A stretch of DNA of 64,000 nt, taken from the NCBI RefSeq assembly GCF_021375795.1, contig NZ_JAEIOI010000003.1, positions 1 to 64,000 of the forward strand, given 5' to 3'. Under the pieces are notes generated by a model. The model worked only from the letters and a program-made list of their open reading frames with translations. It did no database searches and was not told the DNA's origin. The stretch is from Pseudomonas anguilliseptica (GTDB taxonomy: Bacteria; Pseudomonadota; Gammaproteobacteria; Pseudomonadales; Pseudomonadaceae). The translations under genes were made by a program, and so were the position numbers. Positions 41,577-53,500 of the stretch are shown here, piece by piece (the first letter of the stretch is position 1; each line of letters opens with the position of its first letter).

Positions 41577-42832
41577 ACCGCAGAAAGCCACAAGCCGCCC
41601 AGCAGCGCCCAAGCCTGCGCCGCCTCCTGCATCACGCCCACCTGCGCGTGGCCCTGTTGGCCATGGGCCTGACCGGCCTGTCGCTGACCCTGGTCAGCCT
41701 ACTGGCGCTGAGCACCTATGCCGGCCACAACCTGCAACTGATTGCCCGTTCGCTGGCCTACACCTTGGAAGCCGCCGTGGTGTTCAACGACCGCGTGGCC
41801 ATACAGGAAACCCTGGAGCAGATCTGCAAGACCGAAGAAATCGCAGCGGTGGCGGTCTTCGACGATACCGGCAACCTGCTCGCCAGCCTGGATACCCCCA
41901 GCAACAGCATGCTCAGCAGCGCCGAACAGTCGATTGCCCGCCTGCTGCTGCCGGAGATTGTCGTCCAGCCGATCACCTACCAGGGCCAGCAGATAGGCGC
42001 GCTGCACCTTCGTGGCCAGGGCACCACCCTGTTGCGCTTCCTGTTCTTTGGCCTACTCGGCCTGCTCGCCAGCCTGGCGCTCAGCGCCCTGGGCGCGGCC
42101 TACGGTTCCAAACGCATCCAGCGTGCCATCACCGGCCCACTGCGCAACTTGTCCGAGGTGGCGCACAGCATTTCCGTGGACCGCACGTTCAACCAGCGCG
42201 TGCCGGCCACCCATATCGCCGACCTCAACGAGCTGGCCGAAGACTTCAACGCCCTGCTCGATCAACTCGAAGCCTGGCAGCACCTGCTGGAGCGCGAGAA
42301 CGCCTCACTGGCGCACCAGGCCAGCCACGACGCGCTGACTGGCTTGCCCAACCGCGCCTTCTTCGAGTCTCGCCTGCTTGGCGCCATGCGTGAAGCCCGC
42401 GATAGCCAGACGCAAATGGCCGTACTGTTTCTCGACAGCAACCGCTTCAAGGAAATCAACGACCAGCAAGGGCACGCCGCTGGCGATGCCGTGCTTATCG
42501 CCATTGCCCAGCGCCTACGCGCACAACTGCGCGAAGGCGATACCGTCGCCCGCCTGGGCGGCGATGAATTCGCCGTGCTGCTCAAACCCATTCATCACGA
42601 AGACGATGCCGTGCTGATTGCCGACAAGATCATCGACAGCATGCACGCCCCCATCGCCTTGCCCGAAGGCGGCAGCATCACCACCTCCCTGAGCATCGGC
42701 ATCGCGCTGTACCCAGAGCATGCCGACAACCCCGAAGCGCTGGTGCATGAGGCGGATGTCGCCATGTACCACGCCAAACGCAGCCAGGGCGGACGCACCA
42801 TGGCCAAAAGCCAAGATCCTCTGCCCCAGTAA
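41573..42832 (+). CDS. yfiN: Diguanylate cyclase YfiN (TpbB)
   Basis: Inner-membrane enzyme making c-di-GMP in response to envelope stress. The 419-residue protein has a first membrane helix (about 28-50), a periplasmic PAS-like sensor (about 55-150), a second helix (about 158-178), a HAMP linker (about 180-240), and a GGDEF domain whose active motif GGDEF is at about 329-333. An inhibitory RxxD site (REGD) lies five residues before it, so product inhibition is likely. It overlaps yfiR and is followed 15 bases later by yfiB, forming the complete module. Confidence 0.94.
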   Translation: MNRRKPQAAQQRPSLRRLLHHAHLRVALLAMGLTGLSLTLVSLLALSTYAGHNLQLIARSLAYTLEAAVVFNDRVAIQETLEQICKTEEIAAVAVFDDTGNLLASLDTPSNSMLSSAEQSIARLLLPEIVVQPITYQGQQIGALHLRGQGTTLLRFLFFGLLGLLASLALSALGAAYGSKRIQRAITGPLRNLSEVAHSISVDRTFNQRVPATHIADLNELAEDFNALLDQLEAWQHLLERENASLAHQASHDALTGLPNRAFFESRLLGAMREARDSQTQMAVLFLDSNRFKEINDQQGHAAGDAVLIAIAQRLRAQLREGDTVARLGGDEFAVLLKPIHHEDDAVLIADKIIDSMHAPIALPEGGSITTSLSIGIALYPEHADNPEALVHEADVAMYHAKRSQGGRTMAKSQDPLPQ

Positions 42833-42847
42833 ACAAGGAGCTTCACT

Positions 42848-43333
42848 TTGCGCAGCTTATTGCGATTGATCTTTATCAGCGCGCTCGGCGTGGCACTCCT
42901 CAGCGGGTGCCAGAGCACACCCAAGGGCCTCAGCGCCGAACAGGTCGCCCTGCTCAAGAGCCACGGATTCCAGTGGACCGAGGACGGCTGGGAACTGGGA
43001 CTTTCCGGCAAGGTGCTGTTCGACACCGACTCCGAGGTGGTATCCAGTGCCAGCACCACACAATTGACCAAAATCACCCAGGCGCTGCTTGGCGTCGGCA
43101 TTCAGCAGGTACGCCTGGAAGGCCACACCGATAACGTCGGCCAGCCGGCCTACAACGAACAGTTGTCGCTGCGCCGGGCCAAGACAGTGGCGACCGTGAT
43201 GCAAGGCGCAGGGATGGATGCGCGACTGATTACCACCCGCGGCCTCGGGCAGAGCAAACCAATTGCCGACAACAACACCGCCGAAGGACGCAGCGAAAAC
43301 CGCCGCGTGGCGATTATCGTCAGCACGCCCTGA
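42848..43333 (+). CDS. yfiB: OmpA-like lipoprotein YfiB
   Basis: Outer-membrane, peptidoglycan-binding lipoprotein that sequesters YfiR and releases YfiN. The 161-residue protein has a lipobox LLSGC (Cys21), a short linker and an OmpA-type domain with LEGHTDNVG and LSLRRAKTVA. The start is TTG at 42848 with AAGGAG 8 bases upstream; no ATG gives the signal peptide. The stop directly abuts the convergent folK stop with no spacer or terminator. Confidence 0.93.
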   Translation: MRSLLRLIFISALGVALLSGCQSTPKGLSAEQVALLKSHGFQWTEDGWELGLSGKVLFDTDSEVVSSASTTQLTKITQALLGVGIQQVRLEGHTDNVGQPAYNEQLSLRRAKTVATVMQGAGMDARLITTRGLGQSKPIADNNTAEGRSENRRVAIIVSTP

Positions 43334-43873
43334 TCAGGGGTTGGCGGGGAACTCGGCACACAGCGCGGGCGGCGTCAGCTGCTGCTCACGCCAGGTGAAC
43401 GCCACCGGCCACAACTGCTGGTCAATCTGCGCCGCCTGCCACAGCTCGGCAAAGCTGCGCTGCTGCGCCGGGTGCAGGGTATCTGGCACCAGCAGAGCCA
43501 GCGGCCAGAGAACGAAGGCGTTTTTCAGAATTTCCGCACGCGGCAGGATCAGACCATCGAAATTGCCGACCAGATCGCCGTACAGCAGCACGTCGATATC
43601 CAGCGGCAGGCCCTTGCGTTCAGGCGCATAGCGGCCGTTATCGGCTTCGATAAATTTCAGCCGGCGGTCCAGCTCGCCCAATGGCAACTCGCTGTAGCCG
43701 GCCACCACCAGATTGAAGAACGGCCCGCTCTTGATGCCGACCGCCTGACTTTCGAACACCGGCGAGCAGCGCATCTCGCTGAGCAGCCCGGCGAGCGCCT
43801 CCAAGCCGGCGCACAGGTGCGCCTCACGGCCGATATTGCTGCCCATGCCAAGCAGAACGGGAGTTAGCGACAT
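43334..43873 (-). CDS. folK: HPPK (2-amino-4-hydroxy-6-hydroxymethyldihydropteridine pyrophosphokinase)
   Basis: Transfers pyrophosphate to hydroxymethyl-dihydropterin in folate synthesis. The 179-residue protein has LLGMGSNIG near residue 7, GPFFNLVV, and RKGLPLDIDVLLYGD with the metal aspartates, then LPRAE in the usual place. Its N-terminal 10 bases overlap the folB end. PAO1 has more than one folK-like gene; this is the PA0583 position. Confidence 0.92.
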   Translation of the reverse strand: MSLTPVLLGMGSNIGREAHLCAGLEALAGLLSEMRCSPVFESQAVGIKSGPFFNLVVAGYSELPLGELDRRLKFIEADNGRYAPERKGLPLDIDVLLYGDLVGNFDGLILPRAEILKNAFVLWPLALLVPDTLHPAQQRSFAELWQAAQIDQQLWPVAFTWREQQLTPPALCAEFPANP

Positions 43874-44220
43874 CCGCGCTCGATCTCCACGCCCACCCCA
43901 CCACTGGCCGCCGGCACGGCGCCGGGCTTGGTCAGCTTGAGCCGCACCCAGGGAATCTGAAACTCAGCCATAAGCAACTCAACCAGTCGCTCGGCAAAGG
44001 TTTCCACCAGAATGAACTGCGATTCGCTGGCGAACGCCTGGATGCGTTGCGACACGCGGGCGTAATCCAGCGCCTTGTCCAGGTCATCACCCGCAGCAGC
44101 TGGGCGGTTGTCCCAGCCCAGGTACAGGTCCAGACGCAGGCACTGGCGAATGGTGCGCTCCCAGTCGTAGGCACCAATCACCGTGTCGACTTCCAGACCC
44201 TCAATAAAAACTGTGTCCAA
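43864..44220 (-). CDS. folB: Dihydroneopterin aldolase
   Basis: Cleaves dihydroneopterin in folate synthesis (some family members act as epimerases). The 118-residue protein has the conserved [18 protein letters not shown] and ETFAERL with catalytic Glu, and LTKPGAV near the C terminus. The start is TTG at 44220 with GGAG 7 bases upstream, giving LDTVFIEGL; longer in-frame extensions run into the plsY promoter. Divergent from plsY over 73 bases. PAO1 PA0582. Confidence 0.93.
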   Translation of the reverse strand: MDTVFIEGLEVDTVIGAYDWERTIRQCLRLDLYLGWDNRPAAAGDDLDKALDYARVSQRIQAFASESQFILVETFAERLVELLMAEFQIPWVRLKLTKPGAVPAASGGVGVEIERGCR

Positions 44221-44293
44221 GCACGCTCTCCGTGGCACGACAAGGCTGTCGCACCTAGTTAGAATCAGGGCTCCCTCGCCCGGAATGGATACC

Positions 44294-44863
44294 ATGTTTT
44301 GGCTGTTGGCGACCCTCGCCTACCTGCTCGGCTCGCTGTCCTTCGCCATTCTGCTCAGCCGCCTGGCCGGCGGACCGGATCCGCGTGCCAGTGGCTCGGG
44401 GAATCCCGGCGCCACCAACATGCTGCGCGTCGCCGGCAAACGCCTGGCCATCCTCACGCTGCTCGGCGATCTGTGCAAAGGCTTATTGCCCGTACTGGCC
44501 GCCAACCTGCTCGGCCTCGACGTTCAACAGCAGGCCTGGATCGGCCTCGCCGCCGTGATCGGCCATCTCTACCCGGTGTATTTTCGCTTCCAGGGCGGCA
44601 AGGGCGTGGCCACTGCCGCCGGCATGCTGCTCGGCCTCTACCCGCCGGCCGCCCTGCTGGCACTCGCTGCCTGGGCCCTGACATTCGCACTGACCCGTAC
44701 CAGCTCGCTGGCCTCACTAATTGCCACGCCGCTGACCCTGCCACTGCTGGCCTGGCAACAACCAGCAGCCTTATTGCCGATGTGCGCCCTCACCGGGTTG
44801 ATCGTCTGGCGCCATCGCGGCAATTTACGCGATCTGTTCGCCGGCCGTGAGCGGCATTTCTAA
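44294..44863 (+). CDS. plsY: Glycerol-3-phosphate acyltransferase PlsY
   Basis: Integral membrane enzyme that transfers acyl from acyl-phosphate to glycerol-3-phosphate, first step of phospholipid synthesis. The 189-residue protein has five hydrophobic segments and the family motifs [17 protein letters not shown] and [13 protein letters not shown]. The ATG at 44294 puts the first helix at the N terminus. Convergent with tsaD. PAO1 PA0581. Confidence 0.95.
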   Translation: MFWLLATLAYLLGSLSFAILLSRLAGGPDPRASGSGNPGATNMLRVAGKRLAILTLLGDLCKGLLPVLAANLLGLDVQQQAWIGLAAVIGHLYPVYFRFQGGKGVATAAGMLLGLYPPAALLALAAWALTFALTRTSSLASLIATPLTLPLLAWQQPAALLPMCALTGLIVWRHRGNLRDLFAGRERHF

Positions 44864-44897
44864 CGCCCAACCTGAATCTGGCTCATCATGCCACCGC

Positions 44898-45923
44898 TTA
44901 TAGCGCTGGCAGTTGCTCCATCGGCCAGCGCGCCTGCACCTTGATCGCCAGATCTTCGTGCTGCCCCGCCAGCAAACGCTGACAGCCGGCATAGGCGATC
45001 ATCGCGCCGTTATCCGTGCAAAACGCCGGCCGCGCATAAAACACCGCCCCCTTCAACTCGGCGAGCATCTGCTCCAGCGCCTGACGCAGCGCCTTGTTGG
45101 CGCTCACACCACCAGCAATCACCAGGTTATTCAGCCCAGTCTGCTTGAGCGCACGTTTGCATTTGATGGTGAGGGTCTCGACCACCGCCTGCTGGAATGC
45201 CAAGGCGATATCACAACGAGTCTGCTCGGAATGGTCCCCTTCAGCCTGGCACTGCTGCCAGGTATTCAGGGTAAAGGTCTTCAGACCACTGAAGCTGAAT
45301 TCCAGCCCCGGTCGATCAGTCATCGGTCGGGGGAACTTGAAGCGCCCCGGCGTGCCATTCAGCGCCAACCGGGCAATCTCCGGCCCGCCGGGGTACTGCA
45401 AGCCCATCAGTTTGGCCGTCTTGTCGAAGGCCTCACCTGCCGCATCATCCAGGGACTCGCCGAGCAGTTGGTACTGGCCAATGCCATCCACACGCACCAG
45501 CTGGGTATGCCCGCCTGAAACCAGCAAGGCGACGAACGGAAAGGCCGGCGGTTGCTCTTCCAGCATCGGCGCCAGCAGGTGGCCTTCCATATGGTGTACG
45601 CCCAGCGCCGGAATCCCCCAAGCAAAGGCCAGCGCCTGCGCACAGGAAGCGCCAACCAGCAACGCACCGACCAGGCCAGGGCCTGCGGTGTAGGCGATGG
45701 CGTCGATGTCAGCCTTGTCCTTTCCCGCCTCGTCGAGCACCTGACGGATCAACGGCAGCATGCGTTTGACGTGGTCGCGCGAGGCCAATTCGGGCACCAC
45801 GCCACCATAGATACGGTGCAGATCGATCTGACTGAACAGCGCGTCCGCCAGCAGGCCGCGCTCGCTGTCATACAGTGCGACACCGGTTTCGTCGCAGGAG
45901 GTTTCCAATCCCAGAACCAGCAT
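44898..45923 (-). CDS. tsaD: tRNA N6-threonylcarbamoyladenosine synthase subunit TsaD
   Basis: Catalytic subunit for t6A37 modification of ANN-decoding tRNAs. The 341-residue protein has [12 protein letters not shown] at the N terminus, the iron-binding HHMEGH motif near residue 110-115, and VSGGHTQL. It is divergent from rpsU. PAO1 PA0580 (gcp). Confidence 0.97.
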   Translation of the reverse strand: MLVLGLETSCDETGVALYDSERGLLADALFSQIDLHRIYGGVVPELASRDHVKRMLPLIRQVLDEAGKDKADIDAIAYTAGPGLVGALLVGASCAQALAFAWGIPALGVHHMEGHLLAPMLEEQPPAFPFVALLVSGGHTQLVRVDGIGQYQLLGESLDDAAGEAFDKTAKLMGLQYPGGPEIARLALNGTPGRFKFPRPMTDRPGLEFSFSGLKTFTLNTWQQCQAEGDHSEQTRCDIALAFQQAVVETLTIKCKRALKQTGLNNLVIAGGVSANKALRQALEQMLAELKGAVFYARPAFCTDNGAMIAYAGCQRLLAGQHEDLAIKVQARWPMEQLPAL

Positions 45924-46015
45924 GGGCAGTGCCTTGTAGTAATGTGTGCAACTTCGAAGGCGCGCATGATAATGGCCGCTGACGCGAGCCGGCCAGCGCT
46001 TTTCGATCAGAGGCT

Positions 46016-46044
46016 TTGCATTCCTCGCGATGAGGCGGTAACAT
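46016..46044 (+). promoter_or_regulatory. Promoter of the rpsU-dnaG-rpoD operon
   Basis: -35 TTGCAT (46016-46021), 17-base spacer, -10 TAACAT (46039-46044), 83 bases before the rpsU start in the divergent gap with tsaD. Match to sigma-70 is good. Confidence 0.65.
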
Positions 46045-46127
46045 CCGCAACCCTTAAAAACCTACGTTCTCCAGCGCCTAATGCCAGGAGCAACGTTACC
46101 CCCGGTAATAAAGAAGGTACGCCCTGG

Positions 46128-46343
46128 ATGCCAGCCGTCAAAGTTAAAGAGAACGAACCCTTCGACGTAGCTCTGCGTCGTTTCAAGCGCTCCTGCGAAA
46201 AAGCCGGTGTTCTGGCTGAAGTTCGCAGCCGTGAATTCTACGAAAAGCCGACTTCCGAGCGTAAGCGCAAAGCAGCTGCTGCTGTTAAGCGTCACGCCAA
46301 GAAAGTGCAGCGCGAGCAGCGCCGCAGCGTTCGCCTGTACTAA
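46128..46343 (+). CDS. rpsU: 30S ribosomal protein bS21
   Basis: Small-subunit protein that helps initiation-complex mRNA binding. The 71-residue basic protein [18 protein letters not shown]... is a full-length bS21 with the C-terminal [13 protein letters not shown]. The ATG at 46128 has GAAGG 10 bases upstream. First gene of the macromolecular synthesis operon, with two terminator-like hairpins before dnaG. PAO1 PA0579. Confidence 0.97.
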   Translation: MPAVKVKENEPFDVALRRFKRSCEKAGVLAEVRSREFYEKPTSERKRKAAAAVKRHAKKVQREQRRSVRLY

Positions 46344-46388
46344 GCAGCGGGCTAACGCCCACCGCTAGTTACACGCGCACTGCCTGAT

Positions 46389-46415
46389 ACCCGGCTTCGG
46401 CCGGGTTTCGCTTTT
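46389..46415 (+). terminator. First rpsU-dnaG intercistronic hairpin
   Basis: A 7-bp GC stem (46389-46395 with 46400-46406) with a TTCG tetraloop, then TTCGCTTTT. Forty-five bases after rpsU; likely partial terminator that lets rpsU be made in excess. Confidence 0.8.
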
Positions 46416-46416
46416 A

Positions 46417-46461
46417 GACTCCGCGCCACCTTCGGGTGACGACCGGAGTCTTTTAGTTTTT
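46417..46461 (+). terminator. Second rpsU-dnaG intercistronic hairpin
   Basis: Two-tier stem: outer GACTCC/GGAGTC (46417-46422, 46445-46450) and inner CACC/GGTG (46427-46430, 46435-46438) with a TTCG loop, followed by TTTTAGTTTTT. It lies 11 bases after the first hairpin. Confidence 0.85.
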
Positions 46462-46507
46462 GCCCTGACCTGTTCTGCCCCAGCGCATAACAGTATTCTG
46501 AGCGCCT

Positions 46508-48484
46508 ATGGCCGGCCTGATCCCACAGTCTTTTATCGATGACCTGCTCAACCGCACCGACATCGTCGATGTGGTCGCTTCGCGCATCCAGCTGAAAAAG
46601 GCCGGCAAGAACTACACCGCCTGCTGCCCCTTCCATAAAGAGAAAACCCCCTCGTTCAGCGTCAGCCCGGACAAGCAGTTCTATTACTGCTTTGGCTGCG
46701 GCGCCGGCGGCAACGCCCTGGGGTTTGTCATGGATCACGACCAACTGGATTTTCTCCAGGCCGTCGAGGACTTGGCCAAACGCGCCGGCATGGAAATACC
46801 GCGCGAGGAAGGCACGCGCAGCAACAAACCGCGACAACCCACTGACTCACCGCTCTACCCGTTACTGACCGCCGCCACCGAATTCTATAAACAAGCGCTG
46901 AAAAGCCACCCGCAGCGCAAAGCCGCAATTGAATACCTTAAAGGTCGCGGCCTGTCCGGCGAGATCGCCCGCGACTTCGGCATGGGCTTCGCCCCGCCCG
47001 GATGGGACAACCTGCTCAAACAGCTTGGGGGCGACAGCCTGCAACAGAAGGCCATGATCGATGCCGGCCTACTGATCGAAAACGCCGAAACCAAACGGGT
47101 TTACGACCGCTTCCGCGACCGCATCATGTTCCCGATTCGCGACAGCCGTGGCCGCGTGATCGCCTTTGGCGGCCGAGTACTGGGCGACGAAAAACCGAAA
47201 TACCTGAACTCCCCGGAAACCCCGGTTTTCCATAAAGGCCAGGAACTGTACGGCCTGTTCGAGGCGCGCAAACATAACCGCGACCTCGACGAAATCATGG
47301 TGGTCGAAGGTTACATGGACGTCATCGCCCTGGCCCAGCAAGGCCTGCGCAATGCCGTGGCCACCCTCGGCACCGCCACCAGTGAAGAACACCTCAAGCG
47401 CCTGTTCCGCCTGGTGCCCAGCGTATTGTTCTGCTTTGACGGCGACGCAGCAGGACGCAACGCCGCCTGGCGCGCCCTCGAAGCCACCCTGCCGAACCTG
47501 CAGGACGGCCGCCGCGCGCGCTTCCTGTTCCTGCCCGACGGCGAAGACCCCGACACATTGGTACGCAGCGAAGGCACTGACGCCTTCCGCGCACGCATCA
47601 ACCAGCACGCTCAACCCCTGGCCGATTACTTCTTCCAGCAACTCAGCGAAGAAGCCGACCCGCGCTCTCTGGAAGGCAAAGCGCACCTGATGACCCTCGC
47701 CGCACCGCTGATCGACAAGATCCCCGGCAACAACCTGCGCACCTTGATGCGTCAGCGCCTGAGCGAGATCACCGGCCTGTCCGGCGAAGCCCTGCAACAA
47801 ATGGCACCCGGCGCACGCAGTAGCCAGCCCAACCACAACAGCGCACCACCGAGCGATCACCCGAACTACGCCGACATCCCCGACAGCGCCTATTACGATG
47901 TCGAGCCACACAACAACGAATACGAAAACCCCAGCCCTGCGCCAACCTTCGAGCGCAACCCAGGCAAAGGAAACTGGAAGAAAGACGGCGGCAAATGGAG
48001 CAAAAAGGGCCAGGGCGATTTTGCCCCACGCGCACCGCACACCGCTGTCAGCGTTGAATCACCGCACCTGAGCGCCCTGCGCACCCTGCTGCACCACCCG
48101 CAACTGGCGCAGAAGGTCGAGGATGTCAGCCACTTCGCTGCCGAAGACGACACCTACGCCCAACTGCTGGTCGCCCTGCTCGGCGCCCTGCAAAAGAACC
48201 CCAGACTGCGCTCGCTGCAACTGATTGCACGCTGGCACGGCACGGAACAGGGCCGCCTGCTGCGCGCCCTGGCAGAAAAGGAATGGCTGATTTCGGCCGA
48301 CAACCTTGAACAACAGTTTTTCGACACTATAACTAGTCTTGTAGCCCGCCAACGCGAGCGCAGCCTGGAACATTTGCTGCGCAAAGCCCGTCAAAGCGAG
48401 TTGAGCGCAGAAGAGAAAGATCAGCTGCGCAGCTTGCTGAGCCGTAATGCATCACCGGTAATCCCGAGTCCAACTGGCGCTTAG
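46508..48484 (+). CDS. dnaG: DNA primase
   Basis: Makes RNA primers for replication. The 658-residue protein has the N-terminal zinc motif CCPFHKEKTPSF and YYCFGCG, the TOPRIM core with VVEGYMDV near residue 265 and ATLGTA, then a variable Asn/Pro/Gly-rich linker (about 435-515) and the C-terminal helicase-binding domain. The start ATG at 46508 gives MAGLIPQSFIDDLL as in other DnaG. A yqeY/GatB-like gene that I recall between rpsU and dnaG in PAO1 (PA0578) is not present. PAO1 PA0577. Confidence 0.97.
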   Translation: MAGLIPQSFIDDLLNRTDIVDVVASRIQLKKAGKNYTACCPFHKEKTPSFSVSPDKQFYYCFGCGAGGNALGFVMDHDQLDFLQAVEDLAKRAGMEIPREEGTRSNKPRQPTDSPLYPLLTAATEFYKQALKSHPQRKAAIEYLKGRGLSGEIARDFGMGFAPPGWDNLLKQLGGDSLQQKAMIDAGLLIENAETKRVYDRFRDRIMFPIRDSRGRVIAFGGRVLGDEKPKYLNSPETPVFHKGQELYGLFEARKHNRDLDEIMVVEGYMDVIALAQQGLRNAVATLGTATSEEHLKRLFRLVPSVLFCFDGDAAGRNAAWRALEATLPNLQDGRRARFLFLPDGEDPDTLVRSEGTDAFRARINQHAQPLADYFFQQLSEEADPRSLEGKAHLMTLAAPLIDKIPGNNLRTLMRQRLSEITGLSGEALQQMAPGARSSQPNHNSAPPSDHPNYADIPDSAYYDVEPHNNEYENPSPAPTFERNPGKGNWKKDGGKWSKKGQGDFAPRAPHTAVSVESPHLSALRTLLHHPQLAQKVEDVSHFAAEDDTYAQLLVALLGALQKNPRLRSLQLIARWHGTEQGRLLRALAEKEWLISADNLEQQFFDTITSLVARQRERSLEHLLRKARQSELSAEEKDQLRSLLSRNASPVIPSPTGA

Positions 48485-48504
48485 GGGTGTTACTCGGGTA
48501 TAAT
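48476..48504 (+). promoter_or_regulatory. Internal promoter before rpoD
   Basis: Perfect TATAAT at 48499-48504 with a weak -35 (GGCGCT at 48476, 17-base spacer), overlapping the dnaG stop and 48 bases before rpoD. It would allow separate control of rpoD, as in other macromolecular synthesis operons. Confidence 0.55.
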
Positions 48505-48551
48505 CCGCGGCTTGTTTTTTGCCCGCCAAGACCTTCAGTGGATAGGGTGTT

Positions 48552-50399
<1,848 letters not shown>

Positions 50400-50405
50400 C
50401 ACCAG

Positions 50406-50430
50406 AACCCCCGGCCCTGTCGGGGGTTTT
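50406..50430 (+). terminator. Intrinsic terminator after rpoD
   Basis: An 8-bp stem (50406-50413 with 50421-50428), GC-rich, ending in TTTT, seven bases past the rpoD stop. End of the macromolecular synthesis operon. Confidence 0.9.
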
Positions 50431-50503
50431 GCATTATGGCCAGCTACCCAGGCCGGCAGGGCAGGTCTACACTTTTCCCACGCCCATAAGAACGAGCCCG
50501 CCC

Positions 50504-53500
50504 ATGTCGCGTGTTTCGGCCACTCTCCTGTTGTGTCTGGCTTGCTGGTCCCTGCCCGCAGTCAGTCTGGAACTGACTGCAGAGGAGCAGGCGTGGCTAG
50601 CAGCACGTCCTGAACTCAGCCTCGGGGTCGATCACAACTGGCCGCCTTATGAGTTCATCGACGAGAACGAACGCTACCAAGGCCTGGCTGCCGATTACGT
50701 CGCACTGCTCGAACAACGCCTGCCGATCAAGCTACGCCCCGCACCCGCACCCGCACGCAACTGGAGTGAAGTACTGGCTGATGCCCGAACCGGCAAGATA
50801 CAGCTGTTACCCAGCCTGATGGCCACACCGGAGCGCCGCCAGTACCTGACCTTCACCCGCCCCTACCTGGACTTCCCGATTGTCATCCTGACCCAGGAGC
50901 AAGGCCCGCAACCGCGCAAACTACGTGAGCTGCAAGGATTACGGGTGGCTGTGGTTGACAGCTATGCCACCCACGAACTGCTGCGCGAAAAACACCCCGA
51001 GCTGCGCCTCTGGCCACGGCCGAACGTCGCCGCAGCGTTACAGGCCCTGGCCGCCGGCCAGGCTGATGCCATGGTGGGTGACCTGGCTTCCAGCGTCTGG
51101 CACCTGCGCCAACTCAAGCTCGACGGCATCGTTATAAGTGGGCAAACCCCCTACCGTTACCAACTGGCCATGGCCGTACCCAAGGATCAGGACACCCTGG
51201 CCGGGATCATCGACAAACTGCTAGGCGAGCTTACGCCCACTGAGATTGCCGAGATCGAACAGCGCTGGATGGGTGAGCCTATTGATCAGCGACCCTTCTG
51301 GCGCAGCCTGCTGCTGTTCGGCCTGCCCGGGTTGCTGGCAGCCCTGCTGATCATTTTCAGCATCCTGCGCATCAATCATCGCCTGCGCAGCGAAATGAAT
51401 CGTCGCGCCACACTGGAAGATGAGCTGCGCAACAGCGAACAACACTATCGCGGCCTGGTGGAAAGCCTCAACGCCGTTGCCTGGCAGATGGACTTGCACG
51501 ACTACCGTTTCACCTACGTCGCCCCCCAGGCGGAAAAACTGCTCGGTTACCCCGCACAGGACTGGCTGCAGCCGGGATTTATCGAGCGCGTCCTGCACCC
51601 CGATGACGCCCGCCGCACCCTCGACTATTGCCGCAGCGAAACCGAGGCTGGCCGCGACCACAGCATGGACTACCGCATGCTGGCCACCGATGGCCGTGAA
51701 GTCTGGGTGCGCGACATCATTACCCTGTCGCCTGCAAACGGCAGGCAGATGCTGCGTGGCCTGCTGATCGACATCACCGAAACCAAACGCACCGAGCAAG
51801 CCCTGGCCCTGTCCGAGCAGAAGTTCGCCTCGGTGTTCCACAACTGCCCGGACATTATCGCCCTGCTCAACGCACAGGATGGTCGCCTGCTGGCCATCAA
51901 CAGCACCTTCGAGCAGCAGTTCGGCATAAGTGCCAACGAGGCCATCGGCCGCACCACCTCGGAGCTGGACCTGTGGATCGAGCAAGGCAGCGGCCCGCGT
52001 ATTCTGCAGCGACTGCTTGTCGGCAACTCGCACAATATCGAAGGCACCTTCCGCCGCCGCGATGGCAGCCAGTTCACGGCACTGATCTCTGCGCAGAAAG
52101 TCACCCTGGATAACAACAGCACCCTGGTCGTCGCCGCTCGCGACATCAGCGAACTGAAGGACACCCAGCAGCGTCTGCAACTCTCAGAAGACAAATTCGC
52201 CAAAGCCTTCCACGCCTCCCCCGACGGGCTGCTGATCACCCGCCTCAGCGATGGCCGGCTGCTCGACGTCAACGAAGGATTCAGCCGCATCACCGGCTAC
52301 AGCATGGATGAAGCCACCGACAGTTCAACCCTGCAACTGGGCATCTGGGCCAATCCGGATGACCGCACGCAGATGATTACCCAGGTGCAACAGCACGGCT
52401 ACGTGAAGGACTTCCGCGCACTGATCCGCACCCGAAACGGCAACATGCGCACCTGTGAAATGTCAGTACAGCCGATCCCCATCGAAGGCGAAACCTGCAT
52501 GCTGACCATCGCCCGCGACGTCACCGAACGCGAGCAGATGCAGGAAAATCTGCAACAAGCGGCCACTGTCTTCGAAAGTACCGCCGAAGGCGTAATGATC
52601 ACCGATCTGCAGCAGCGCATCACCGCAGTCAACCGCGCCTTCACCACCATCACGGGCTATAGCGAAGCCGAAGCCCTCGGTCAATCACCGCGCCTGCTGG
52701 CCTCCGGCAACCACGACAGCGCCTTCTACGCCGCTATGTGGCACAACCTCAGCGCCTCGGGGCACTGGCAAGGTGAGATCTGGAACAAACGCAAAAACGG
52801 CGAGCTCTACCCCGAATGGCTGACCATCAGCGCAGTGCGTGACAGCAGCGAACACATCACCCACTTTGTTGGGGTCTTCGCCGACATAAGCTCACTCAAG
52901 CACGCCCAGGCGCGCCTGGATCACCAGGCCCACCACGATCCACTCACCGGCCTGCCCAACCGCACCCTGTTCGAAACCCGCCTGCGCGCCGCCATCGAAG
53001 ATGCCTTGCTCGACCAGCGCATGGGCGCCGTGCTGTTTATCGACCTCGACCGCTTCAAGCACATCAATGACAGCCTCGGTCACCCGGTCGGCGACCAGCT
53101 GCTCAAGAGCATCGCCGAACGACTCAAGGCCCACCTGCGCGACATCGACACCGTCGCACGCCTGGGCGGCGACGAATTCATCATCCTGCTGCCCGGCCTG
53201 CCACAGAAAGACGACGCCGAACTGGTGGCGCACAAACTGCTCGAATGCTTCAACCAGCCCTTCCAATTCGACGGGCAAGAACTGTTTATCAGCGCCAGCA
53301 TCGGCATCAGTCGCTACCCCGAAGATGGCCAGGATGTTGCCACCCTGGTGAAGAACGCCGACGCCGCCATGTACCGCTCCAAGGCGCGCGGGCGCAACCG
53401 CGTGGAGCTCTATACTCGCGACCTGACCTTCCAGGCCACCGAACGCATGGCCCTGGAACGTGAACTGCGCCGCGCCATCGAGCAGGAACAGCTGCTGCTT

